Source of the DNA: Clostridia bacterium
GTDB taxonomy: Bacteria; Bacillota; Clostridia; Oscillospirales; CAG-272
Assembly (NCBI GenBank): GCA_017532425.1
Contig: JAFXJH010000118.1
Coordinates: forward strand, 1-37,347
DNA: 37,347 bases
Direction of reading: 5' to 3'
Part shown: positions 1 through 6,705 of the stretch, piece after piece
Numbering within the stretch: position 1 is the first letter of the stretch
Layout: each line of letters opens with the position of its first letter
The notes under the pieces: model-generated
The model's input: only the letters and a program-made list of their open reading frames with translations
Databases searched by the model: none
What the model was told of the DNA's origin: nothing
Position numbers and translations under genes: made by a program

Positions 1-19
1 AGTATATCGATGCCGCCGT

Positions 20-207
20 AAAAGCCTCCCTCCGAGAGGGAGGGGGACCGCGGCAGGGTTCCCCGAAACGAATGAAATGAGTTTTGGGGGTTCTTGCGTT
101 AGCGGTGGAAGGAGCCTGCGTGACTTTAGGTTTGGATAAATCTTATTGTATCGCGCTCTCCCTCAGTCGCCTACGGCGCCAGCTCCCTCCCGGAGGGAGC
201 CTTGGGC
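20..207. repeat. REP/MITE-like palindromic intergenic element
   Basis: Both ends carry G/C-rich hairpins built on CTCCCTCC/GGAGGGAG (about 24-46 and 180-205). The outer about 25 bases are imperfect inverted repeats of each other, so the unit looks like a small element with terminal inverted repeats. The inner right arm contains a second hairpin, CGCC-tac-GGCG. No open frame inside is credible. Elements with these ends are common in intergenic DNA of gut Oscillospirales (family knowledge); mobility is inference. Confidence 0.6.
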
Positions 208-216
208 TACGCACAA

Positions 217-275
217 CTATGGGGTATGGGTTTTGCCCGAAGCCTTTGTAATACAAAGGCGAAACTGGCGATAAA
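217..275 (+). repeat. GGGGTATGGG hairpin repeat, copy 1
   Basis: The sequence runs GGGGTATGGG, then GCCC, then a hairpin (GCCTTTGTA/TACAAAGGC), then GAAACTGGC. The same order, with a different but equally palindromic hairpin, is present on the opposite strand at 6539-6587. The hairpin bases co-vary while the flanks are kept, which argues for a structured repeat rather than coding DNA. Confidence 0.6.
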
Positions 276-315
276 ACAGAATGATAAACAGGAAATTAAC
301 GAAGGAGGTATTTGT

Positions 316-810
316 ATGAAACATAAAAAACAACGAGGGCAAAAGCGCAAGCTGAACGCTCTGCTGGCAAATATAAATCAAATACAGCCTTTTCAAAATA
401 CCGACTGTCAATACGAGCATTTCCATGTTCCATGTAGCCGATTTATCTCGTCTCCTAAAACTTACGGAAAGATTAAGACACAGTTTTGTAGGGCATGGCT
501 TGATAAAACTGCAGAAGTTATAGAACGGAAGCCAGATCACCTATCCTTTTGCAAAGTAGTTGCTCTCATTGATGAATTTGATCTTTGGGAATCACAAATA
601 ATAATATTCTACGACAAAAATTATTATAATTCTTTTTGGTCAAGAACTTCGGGTGCGCAAACTTGGGAACCTATTGAAAACCAAGGAAGGTCATTTATTC
701 AAGAAAGGCATATTGAATCAACTCTTAAAGAAAAATGTTATCTTGAAACAATCGATGATTTTGAATATTTTCATAAAACAATACTGTGGTTCTACGGTGA
801 CATTTTATAA
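316..810 (+). CDS. DUF3916-like protein of unknown function
   Basis: A 164-residue soluble protein. The start is the ATG at 316 because a near-perfect Shine-Dalgarno (GAAGGAGGT, 301-309) sits just upstream; the frame stays open further 5' only through repeat DNA. The N-terminus is very basic (MKHKKQRGQKRK). The centre has the pattern RKPDHLSFCKVVALIDEFDL followed by WESQIIIFYD and a later SFWSR...WEPI, which I recall as typical of DUF3916 proteins found in scattered Bacillota. There is no signal peptide or membrane segment and no catalytic motif I can name. It stands alone, is AT-richer than the following genes, is preceded by repeats and ends at a strong terminator, so it may be an acquired single-gene cassette (inference). 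Family assignment is from memory and moderate. Confidence 0.65.
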   Translation: MKHKKQRGQKRKLNALLANINQIQPFQNTDCQYEHFHVPCSRFISSPKTYGKIKTQFCRAWLDKTAEVIERKPDHLSFCKVVALIDEFDLWESQIIIFYDKNYYNSFWSRTSGAQTWEPIENQGRSFIQERHIESTLKEKCYLETIDDFEYFHKTILWFYGDIL

Positions 811-848
811 CTCATCAAATTCGAGTGTATCTATCCAATATAACGAAC

Positions 849-886
849 CCCCGACAGATTTTCAAAAATCTGTCGGGGTTTATTAT
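849..886 (+). terminator. Rho-independent terminator of the DUF3916-like gene
   Basis: A perfect 14-bp stem (CCCCGACAGATTTT at 849-862, its complement at 865-878) with a 2-base loop is followed by a T-rich tract. It lies 38 bases after the stop codon. Confidence 0.85.
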
Positions 887-984
887 TTGTTTTCTGTGGA
901 TTAAATTAAGTAAAGTTATTTATGATTTCTCCGCTAAGAACATCACGCATTCTCTGCCGTTTTTGTATAACGAAATAAAATTTA

Positions 985-2415
985 TCAGCCAAGCGTGATC
1001 TCGATAGCCGCAACCGCCGCGGGAGGAAGAATTACCGAGCTTCCTTCGATCTTCTTTTCCTGCACTGCAAAGCAGTTTGTGTTCACAAGAGTTATCTCGG
1101 TTTCGGGCTTTGCCGCGATGTAATACATAGTCGCGTCTGCGATAGAAGCGCCGCCGAGGTCGAGATCGAGAGTCTGTGCGGAGTTCATATCGGTGTTGGC
1201 AATATGGATAAAGATCTTGTTATCTGTCTTCGAAGCAACAGCGTCAACAGAGCCGTTATACGAAATATCTACCGCCTGCTTGCCCTGATGATGTCCGAAA
1301 AGGCTCATTACAGCGCCTACCGGCTGGAGATAGGGTTCACCGATCGTGATAGGTGTAGGTATCATAACTGCGTTTACCTGCCATACGTTGCCGAAAAAGT
1401 CTGCCATTGTGGCGATGTCGATAATATCGCTGTTACGCATAATTACGTTAAGACATCTTGCGTAAGAAACGCCTGCCGCCCAAGATGAGAGGACCTCGTT
1501 TCTGTTTCTTCCGGGAAGGGCATAGTGTCCTTCTGTCATCGCAAGACGCTTTGTGCCGCAGCTTGCGCGCATTTGTGCGATATGACCCTCAAGCGACTTG
1601 TAAGCGTTCATCATATGATCCCAGGTCTTCTGGAAATCATATCTGTACTGGGTTCCTGTAAGAGGAGAATCGGGAAGTCCCGAATTGAAGTGGTGATGGA
1701 AAGCGATAAGGTCGATTCCGTCAACCTCACTCATCTTTTTGCACCAGGAATCGTCGTCCTTGCTCTTATCGCCCCAACCGATAAGGGTTATGGACGGGTC
1801 TGCCGCGCGCATCGTTTTTATGAAACGCTTCGTTACCTCGATACATTTGTCACTTCCGTATCCGCGCTTATCATAAGAGGTTTCGTTGCCTATCTGCCAA
1901 TATTTTACGTTGAAGGGTGCCTCTGCACCGTTTGCAATACGGAGCGCATTATTCGGATTGTTGCAGTAATCGACCCATTCAGCGGCTTCCTCAGCCGTAC
2001 CGAAGCGGTCTGTGCCGTTTTTCGGATGTGCCCAGTGCATACGTCCGTCAGATTCCATATTGACAACGAGAAGGGGCTCTGCGTTTACCTTGCGGCAGAA
2101 ATCAACGATCTCGTGTGTGCCTACCTGGTTCGGGTATATACCGCTCCAGCAGTAGTTCATCATAGGAGTTCTGTCGGCAAATTTACCGATAGCCTCCTTC
2201 CAGTGATAATATGATGCGAAGCATCCGCCGAAGCGTACCATAGTGGGCGCGAGCTCGCGTACCTTGTCTATAACCTTGGGATACCATTCTTCCTCGATAA
2301 AGTCCCAAGCGGCGTCGACCGACGAGTCGCAGACTCCGAGAGGCTCCATAAACTGCATATAAAGATAAGGGGAAATAGTATGCTTTTCCGATGTGCTTAT
2401 TTTCAAATTGATCAT
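985..2415 (-). CDS. GH51-type alpha-L-arabinofuranosidase
   Basis: A 476-residue clan GH-A glycoside hydrolase, about the usual GH51 length. The N-terminus reads ISPYLYMQFMEPLG, like the GH51 'I...yGhF.EhlG' opening, and VRFGGCFASYYHW fits the R-(F/Y)-P-G-G strand. The acid/base Glu is E178 in WQIGNET and the nucleophile is probably E295 in LAMTEGHY. The last about 100 residues form the small beta-rich domain. There is no signal peptide, so it acts in the cytoplasm on imported arabino-oligosaccharides (inference). The start ATG has a GAAAGG site about 14 bases upstream. It is divergent from an AraC-type regulator with facing promoters. The nucleophile context (TEGHY rather than the usual DEWN) makes it an outlying GH51 member, so the exact substrate is not secure. 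Confidence 0.8.
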   Translation of the reverse strand: MINLKISTSEKHTISPYLYMQFMEPLGVCDSSVDAAWDFIEEEWYPKVIDKVRELAPTMVRFGGCFASYYHWKEAIGKFADRTPMMNYCWSGIYPNQVGTHEIVDFCRKVNAEPLLVVNMESDGRMHWAHPKNGTDRFGTAEEAAEWVDYCNNPNNALRIANGAEAPFNVKYWQIGNETSYDKRGYGSDKCIEVTKRFIKTMRAADPSITLIGWGDKSKDDDSWCKKMSEVDGIDLIAFHHHFNSGLPDSPLTGTQYRYDFQKTWDHMMNAYKSLEGHIAQMRASCGTKRLAMTEGHYALPGRNRNEVLSSWAAGVSYARCLNVIMRNSDIIDIATMADFFGNVWQVNAVMIPTPITIGEPYLQPVGAVMSLFGHHQGKQAVDISYNGSVDAVASKTDNKIFIHIANTDMNSAQTLDLDLGGASIADATMYYIAAKPETEITLVNTNCFAVQEKKIEGSSVILPPAAVAAIEITLG

Positions 2416-2450
2416 AATAATGCAAACAACCTTTCATAGTTTATATTTTT

Positions 2451-2478
2451 ATTATAATGTAGGAATATGAAAAATCAA
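2451..2478 (-). promoter_or_regulatory. sigma-A promoter of the GH51 gene
   Basis: On the minus strand, -35 TTGATT (2473-2478), a 16-base spacer, and -10 TATAAT (2451-2456). It gives a leader of about 30 nt before the ATG at 2415. Confidence 0.75.
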
Positions 2479-2488
2479 GTAATATGAC

Positions 2489-2512
2489 GGACAAATTTTG
2501 ATTTTAATGTCC
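2489..2512. promoter_or_regulatory. candidate operator between divergent promoters
   Basis: GGACA and TGTCC form an inverted repeat with 14 bases between. A direct repeat, TGATTTTA, occurs at 2499-2506 and 2513-2520. Both lie in the about 60 bp separating the two -35 boxes, where an AraC-family protein could control the GH51 gene. The assignment is inference from position and symmetry. Confidence 0.4.
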
Positions 2513-2540
2513 TGATTTTACAGTTTTTGAGAGGCGTCTA

Positions 2541-2569
2541 TTGATTTTCCTTGCTTTTTGTGCTAAACT
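2541..2569 (+). promoter_or_regulatory. promoter of the AraC-family gene
   Basis: -35 TTGATT (2541-2546), 17-base spacer, -10 TAAACT (2564-2569). The predicted first transcribed base falls on or next to the ATG at 2576, so the messenger may be leaderless. Confidence 0.6.
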
Positions 2570-2575
2570 TCAGAT

Positions 2576-3442
2576 ATGGGAAATCAAATAAAAAACAAAC
2601 CGACCTTTTCGATAGACGTTTTCGGAATAGATCTGAAGGTCTTCAGAGTCGGAAAAAATCAAAATCCGCGAATAAACTCGATCAAAGATCAGGTTGCGAT
2701 GCGCGGAGTACATTCACATTTCACGTACGAAATATTTTTTGTGACCGAGGGCACTCTTGACATTGTCACCGAGCGAAGCAGAACGACCTGCGAAAGGAAG
2801 GTCGTCATAATTCCGCCTAAGATAAAGCACTATACGACTCCGAGTATAGAGGGAAGCTTTTGTCTTCTTTTCTCCTTTGAGGGTCAAGCCTCCGACGCTC
2901 TGCGGGATGCTTTAGAGCTTTCCTGCTCCAAGGAAGGCGTATGCGAGCTGCCTCTTTCGGATGACGTGGCATTTTATATACGCAAGGTTTCGGAAAAATG
3001 CGAGGAAAACACTCTTGCCGCCGAAAAAGATGCAGAGCTCCTTGCCTCTCTCATATTTCACGAGATCGTACGGGCTCTGCTTCCGGATATCTGTGCCGAT
3101 AAGACTGAAAAAAGTGACTCCAAGCATATTGGCTTGATCGAAGAGTTCATCAACTCAAATCTCGGCGGAAAAATAAGACTGACCGACGTTGCCGGGCACG
3201 TTTTTCTCAGTACACGTCAGGTGTCGCGCATTATTTTAAAGGAATACGGTTGCACTCTCTCCGAGCTTGTAACCGAAAAAAGGCTCGCCCGCGCCGAAAT
3301 GCTTATAAAGAACACCGATATGAAGATCGGTGAGATCGCCGCACAATCAAATCTCGGATCTGAAAATTATTTCTATCTCCTCTTTAAAAAGCATTACGGT
3401 ATGTCACCTCTCAAATTCCGCCAAGAAAACCGAAATACATAG
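2576..3442 (+). CDS. AraC-family transcriptional regulator
   Basis: A 288-residue regulator. Residues about 40-100 form a cupin-type sensing domain (HSHFTYEIFFVTEGTLDI, then VVIIPPKIKHYTTP). Residues about 188-285 form the double helix-turn-helix of the AraC/XylS family, with LTDVAGHVFLSTRQVSRIIL as the first recognition unit, IGEIAAQSNLGSENYFYLLF as the second, and the closing FKKHYGMSPLKFR signature. The start at 2576 keeps the full N-terminal domain, but no Shine-Dalgarno precedes it, which fits a leaderless transcript from the promoter 7 bases upstream. It probably senses a pentose or oligosaccharide and controls the divergent GH51 gene (inference from arrangement). Confidence 0.88.
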   Translation: MGNQIKNKPTFSIDVFGIDLKVFRVGKNQNPRINSIKDQVAMRGVHSHFTYEIFFVTEGTLDIVTERSRTTCERKVVIIPPKIKHYTTPSIEGSFCLLFSFEGQASDALRDALELSCSKEGVCELPLSDDVAFYIRKVSEKCEENTLAAEKDAELLASLIFHEIVRALLPDICADKTEKSDSKHIGLIEEFINSNLGGKIRLTDVAGHVFLSTRQVSRIILKEYGCTLSELVTEKRLARAEMLIKNTDMKIGEIAAQSNLGSENYFYLLFKKHYGMSPLKFRQENRNT

Positions 3443-3535
3443 CCCAAGGGCTCTGCCCTTGGATCCCGGTTAAGAAACTTTTTGAAAAAAGTTTCTTAAC
3501 GATCTTCAAAAACTTTACTGAAAAGGGAAAGTAAT
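3443..3535 (-). repeat. composite double-hairpin repeat, copy A
   Basis: It contains hairpin 1 (CCAAGGGC-tct-GCCCTTGG, 3444-3462), hairpin 2 (TTAAGAAACTTTT and its complement, 3470-3499), then CAAAAACTTTACTGAA (3507-3522). The same module in reverse orientation follows the GNAT gene at 14408-14487. It begins one base after the AraC stop codon, so hairpin 1 may also act as that gene's terminator, although no T-run follows it. Confidence 0.7.
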
Positions 3536-4040
3536 AGGGCTCTCCCTCCGGGCAGCAAAGCGGCGACGCGGTAGTGAATGATATGCCTGTGGCATATTAG
3601 AGCCGCGGCGTGACCGAGCCGTAGCGAGACAGCTCCTGCGAAGCAGGTGAGAGGGGATTATCTTGCCTCAAAAACTTTACTGAAAAGAGAAAAACTAAAT
3701 CCGAAGGGCGTATTCTTACAAGCCTTCCTCAATGGGTAAAACACAATGCAATCGTTGTGTGCCCGCGAAGCGGGGAAAATGAGGTGGACCTCGTCCAACG
3801 TACTTTGGGAGGCGACCTGCCTCTGATGCTTTTGCATAGTACGAACACAGCAAAAACGCGTTTATAAGTCTTTTTTGTTCATTTCTGTATTGACAGAAAC
3901 GAACCAAAGAACAATATAAGGAAGGGACGAATCCCTTCCTTATATATCCAACCCTCTTTTTTGCAAAACCTCCCAACAGGGATGGTCGGTTTTGCTCGCG
4001 CCGCACAACGCGGCGGTCTGTATCGTTAGCTTAATGCGTT
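3536..4040. repeat. gene-free intergenic region packed with repeats
   Basis: No credible gene is seen. Visible are a CTCCCTCC-type REP fragment (3541-3655) with inner hairpins ATATGCC-tgt-GGCATAT (about 3579-3596) and CCTGC-gaa-GCAGG, a second copy of the CAAAAACTTTACTGAA tail (3667-3683), and a 33-base block at 3841-3873 that recurs at 25201-25233. A 96-codon minus-strand frame (3716-4006) is judged to be repeat DNA. Confidence 0.6.
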
Positions 4041-4043
4041 GAC

Positions 4044-4127
4044 TTTTTAAACTTTTCCTTTTAGAAAAGTTTTGCTCGAGCTTTTGAAAAAGCTCGCGGA
4101 ATTCTTAAGGGCAGCGCCCTTAAGGTT
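4044..4127. repeat. triple-hairpin repeat abutting the 4128-4964 gene
   Basis: Three consecutive hairpins: AAACTTTTC/GAAAAGTTT (4049-4072), CGAGCTTTT/AAAAGCTCG (4077-4096) and CTTAAGGGC-agc-GCCCTTAAG (4104-4124). The last lies 3 bases beyond the minus-strand stop and resembles hairpin 1 of copies A and B. It may terminate the minus-strand gene, although no U-tract follows in that direction. Confidence 0.6.
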
Positions 4128-4964
4128 TTATATCTCAAACCACGTGTCGGGCGACTTGAGAGCGCTTATACACACCTCGCGTATAGCCATAACGGCAAGC
4201 GTCTGATCGTGAGGAACGAGGATATCGCCCGTTTTGTAGAATTTTATAAGATTTTTTATAAAATTGCCGAAGAAATCCGACTTCACGTCGATTACTCTGT
4301 GAGCACCGTTTGCGTAATTCAGAGTCATACGGAAGGGATGATCACCCGTTGAGCATACCATAGTCGTGCGCTCGCCGTTTGCGTATTCGAGCGCAAAAAT
4401 GGGGAATTTTTCGCTTCCGAAATTACAAATCCGCTTGATGTCTGTACCGAGAAGCATAACGAGGGGCTCGATCTGATGGATCATATATATTTCGGGAACA
4501 CCGCCACTCATACTGACCGCACTTACAAGACCGTTTCTGTCGATATTCTGATATTCATCGGCATAGCGGAGTGCTGACGAGGTTATGACGGGAGTGCCAC
4601 TCTCTTCTGCGATTGCGAGGATACGCTTTGCGCTTTCGCGGTCGGGAGCAAAGGTTTTGTCAACGTAGGTTATCTTTTTGGAGCGGAGCGCTTTGGCACA
4701 AAGACGCTCGTGAGTTTCGGGATTGTCGGGAGCAAGTACGCAAAGAACGTCACTCTTTTCGATAAGCTCGTCTTCGCTTTCGCAGAGCGTGATGCCGTAT
4801 TTTTCAGACCACTGCTTACTTGTCAGACCGCCGTGCGGAGAGTCGATCTCAGCGTAGCAGTATGATACCTCGATCTCACCGTTTGACGCTTTTTTTATCA
4901 TTTCGGGATAATTGTTTGCGTGCCATTCGTCGAGATAATAATCAATAAATCCTATTTTTATCAT
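4128..4964 (-). CDS. short Gfo/Idh/MocA-like oxidoreductase
   Basis: A 278-residue protein related to the Gfo/Idh/MocA NAD(P)-dependent sugar oxidoreductases but clearly shorter than the usual about 330-390. The second Rossmann half is recognisable: SDVLCVLAPDNPETHERLCAKAL corresponds to 'D.v.i.tPn..H.....aL', and YVDKTFAPD stands where the family has 'EKP', keeping the lysine. The N-terminus KIGFIDYYLDEWHANNYPEM lacks the G-x-G-x-x-G dinucleotide loop, and most of the C-terminal beta-sheet domain is reduced. A strong AAGGAG site precedes the ATG. It is divergent from a full-length family member at 5159. It could be a divergent enzyme or a non-catalytic partner; the substrate is unknown. Confidence 0.72.
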   Translation of the reverse strand: MIKIGFIDYYLDEWHANNYPEMIKKASNGEIEVSYCYAEIDSPHGGLTSKQWSEKYGITLCESEDELIEKSDVLCVLAPDNPETHERLCAKALRSKKITYVDKTFAPDRESAKRILAIAEESGTPVITSSALRYADEYQNIDRNGLVSAVSMSGGVPEIYMIHQIEPLVMLLGTDIKRICNFGSEKFPIFALEYANGERTTMVCSTGDHPFRMTLNYANGAHRVIDVKSDFFGNFIKNLIKFYKTGDILVPHDQTLAVMAIREVCISALKSPDTWFEI

Positions 4965-5009
4965 ATCAGATTTCTCCTTGTGTGAAATTTCTTCCTCGTT
5001 TACATCTAT

Positions 5010-5038
5010 TTTATATCACATTATTGTGAAAGTGTCAA
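5010..5038 (-). promoter_or_regulatory. promoter with embedded operator-like palindrome
   Basis: On the minus strand, -35 TTGACA (5033-5038), 17-base spacer, -10 TATAAA (5010-5015). The spacer contains TCACA-N4-TGTGA (5016-5029), an inverted repeat placed where a bound repressor would block RNA polymerase. The repressor is not identified in the window. Confidence 0.75.
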
Positions 5039-5088
5039 TTACAAAAAGAAAAAATGACTCGCCAAGGTGAAAAAATTTCAAAAAAATA

Positions 5089-5117
5089 TTGATATCCCGA
5101 TAAAAAAGAGCTATAAT
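5089..5117 (+). promoter_or_regulatory. promoter of the 5159 oxidoreductase
   Basis: -35 TTGATA (5089-5094), 17-base spacer, -10 TATAAT (5112-5117). A small inverted repeat, TGAAA-AAA-TTTCA, lies just upstream at 5068-5080 and could be an operator (weak). Confidence 0.8.
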
Positions 5118-5158
5118 GAAATTACGAATAAAATATCGACCGAAAGGAAGAAAAAGCT

Positions 5159-6217
5159 ATGGAAAAAATAAACGTTGCCGTTATAGGCTGCGGAACTATC
5201 GCAAACAGTGCGCATATTCCCTCCTATATGAATAACGAGAAGGTTAATATCAAATATTTCTGCGATATTATTCCCGAAAGAGCAGAGGCTGCCGTTAATA
5301 AATACGGTTGCGGAAAGGCTATCGTAGATTATAAGGAGATCCTTGACGACGAGGAGCTTGACGCTGTATCGGTATGCACACCAAACTATGCACACGCAGA
5401 AATATCGAACGCTTTTCTTAAGGCGGGCAAGACCGTTCTTTGCGAAAAGCCTGCCGCACGTACCTATACCGAGGCTCTCACTATGCAGAAGACGCAGCAG
5501 GAGACAGGAAACGCGCTCAGTATCGGTGTTGTAAACCGCTTCAACGACGGCGTAAATCAGATCAAAAAGCTGATAGACGCAGGTGAGCTTGGCGAGATAT
5601 ATCAGGTTTACGTAAGCTTCCGAGCACATCGCTCGATCCCCGGACTCGGCGGAGCCTTTACAACAAAGGCGATCGCAGGCGGCGGAGTTCTTATCGACTG
5701 GGGCGTACATTTCCTTGATATCGTAATGTACTGCTGCTCCGATCCCGAGCCGAAGACCGTTTCGGCAGAATGCTTCTCAAAGCTCGGAACAAATATCGAA
5801 GAATACGTTTATACAAATATGTGGGCAGGACCTCCCATCAAGGACGGTACTTATGATGTGGAAGAATATATCAGCGGAATAGTACGTACAAGCGGTCCGG
5901 TCATCACACTCAACGGTGCGTGGGCACAGAATATCGGTGAAAGAGAAATGTATATCGACTTCATCGGAACGAAGGCGGGAATACGTCTTCAGTACGGAAG
6001 CGGCTTCAAGGTATACGGCGTAAAGGACGGTGCTCTTACGACAACTCCTTACGACGCGCCCACAACGAACCATTTCCAGAACGAAATAAACGCATTCGTT
6101 GACAGCGTTATAAACAAGACACGCCTTCCTTCGAATATAGACATCAATATCACGACCTCCAAGCTTATGCAGGCTCTTTACGATTCTGCCGAAAGCCATA
6201 AGGAGATCACTCTGTAA
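5159..6217 (+). CDS. Gfo/Idh/MocA family oxidoreductase
   Basis: A 352-residue, full-length NAD(P)-dependent sugar or cyclitol dehydrogenase. The N-terminal Rossmann domain opens with VAVIGCGTIANSAHIP (G10-x-G12). SVCTPNYAHAEISNAFLKAG is followed by CEKP (95-98), whose lysine is the conserved catalytic or cofactor-contacting residue of the family. The C-terminal domain carries GGGVLIDWGVHFLDI with D180 and H184 at the catalytic D-x-x-x-H positions. The start has a GAAAGGAAG site 9-17 bases upstream. It is transcribed away from the shorter paralogue at 4128-4964 from its own promoter, and the two probably serve one sugar-derivative pathway (inference). The exact substrate cannot be read from sequence. 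Confidence 0.9.
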   Translation: MEKINVAVIGCGTIANSAHIPSYMNNEKVNIKYFCDIIPERAEAAVNKYGCGKAIVDYKEILDDEELDAVSVCTPNYAHAEISNAFLKAGKTVLCEKPAARTYTEALTMQKTQQETGNALSIGVVNRFNDGVNQIKKLIDAGELGEIYQVYVSFRAHRSIPGLGGAFTTKAIAGGGVLIDWGVHFLDIVMYCCSDPEPKTVSAECFSKLGTNIEEYVYTNMWAGPPIKDGTYDVEEYISGIVRTSGPVITLNGAWAQNIGEREMYIDFIGTKAGIRLQYGSGFKVYGVKDGALTTTPYDAPTTNHFQNEINAFVDSVINKTRLPSNIDINITTSKLMQALYDSAESHKEITL

Positions 6218-6249
6218 AATTCAGATAATAGAAAATCATCCGTTACCTT

Positions 6250-6279
6250 GGCGTGATACTCTTATCGGAGTATCACGCC
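6250..6279 (+). terminator. 12-bp hairpin after the oxidoreductase gene
   Basis: GGCGTGATACTC (6250-6261) pairs perfectly with 6268-6279 around a 6-base loop, 32 bases after the stop. No U-tract follows, and its GTGATAC core resembles the neighbouring AGTGATATT repeats, so it may be part of that repeat cluster rather than a true terminator. Confidence 0.5.
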
Positions 6280-6281
6280 GG

Positions 6282-6470
6282 TTCTATTCGCCTGTGGCGA
6301 GTGATATTGCTATGCAGTGATATTCGGCTCGCGCCGAGTGGTATTCGCGGCTCACGCAGTGAGCATCGCGAGCTTTCAGGGCGAATAGAATACCACTGAA
6401 GCCGCAAGGTTTCAATATCACTATTGCGGTAGCAATAATATCACTCTTTGCGAAAGCAAAGAATATCACT
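6282..6470. repeat. AGTGATATT/AATATCACT hairpin repeat cluster
   Basis: The 9-mer AGTGATATT (or AGTGGTATT) occurs at 6300, 6316 and 6337. Its complement AATATCACT (or AATACCACT) occurs at 6389, 6414, 6437 and 6462. Between units are short variable hairpins: CGGC-tcgc-GCCG, GCTCAC-gca-GTGAGC, ATTGC-ggta-GCAAT and CTTTGC-gaaa-GCAAAG. TTCTATTCGCC at 6282-6292 is exactly complementary to 6380-6390. The cluster can fold as one large branched structure in either strand. It is not coding. Confidence 0.75.
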
Positions 6471-6483
6471 AAAAAAGCAGAAA

Positions 6484-6538
6484 AAGAGAGAGCTTCACGG
6501 GATTTTGTAACCGCGTTACTCTCTCTTATGTTTTTATT
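6484..6538. terminator. bidirectional terminator-like stem-loop
   Basis: AAGAGAGAG (6484-6492) pairs with CTCTCTCTT (6519-6527), with an inner CGG/CCG pairing. T-rich runs lie on both sides (TTTTTATT downstream; on the minus strand TTTTTCTGCTTTTTT). It separates the converging genes 5159-6217 and 6706-7659. Confidence 0.6.
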
Positions 6539-6590
6539 GCAAGTTTCGCATTGGTTTAACAAATGCGCAGGGCTATGCCCATACCCCTTA
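6539..6590 (-). repeat. GGGGTATGGG hairpin repeat, copy 2
   Basis: Read on the minus strand it gives GGGGTATGGG (6578-6587), GCCC, a hairpin (CGCATTTG paired with CAATGCG), then AAACTTGC. This is the same architecture as 217-275 with compensating changes in the stem. The remaining 6591-6705 holds no visible feature. Confidence 0.6.
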
Positions 6591-6705
6591 TAAAATCTCT
6601 CCGATAAGGACATCACCCATTTCGGTTTCGGATGATTTTTGCTTTTATAAGAGTTTTTAAGTGAGATCTTATGCGAAGCCTCAAAAGGATCTTCTGAACT
6701 TGAAA

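Noticed and set aside
3..80. Possible 3' end of a gene entering the window (reads Y-I-D-A-A-V-K then repeat-derived residues)
   Set aside because: Only about 6 codons precede the REP element; too little sequence to support a gene, although a repeat-extended C-terminus is possible.
3716..4006. 96-codon minus-strand open frame in the 3.5-4.1 kb intergenic region
   Set aside because: It overlaps repeat blocks also present elsewhere (3841-3873 matches 25201-25233), has no Shine-Dalgarno and no domain; the translation looks like repeat DNA.
6284..6616. 110-codon minus-strand open frame
   Set aside because: It runs entirely through the AGTGATATT cluster and the GGGGTATGGG repeat; the apparent hydrophobic stretch is translated hairpin DNA.
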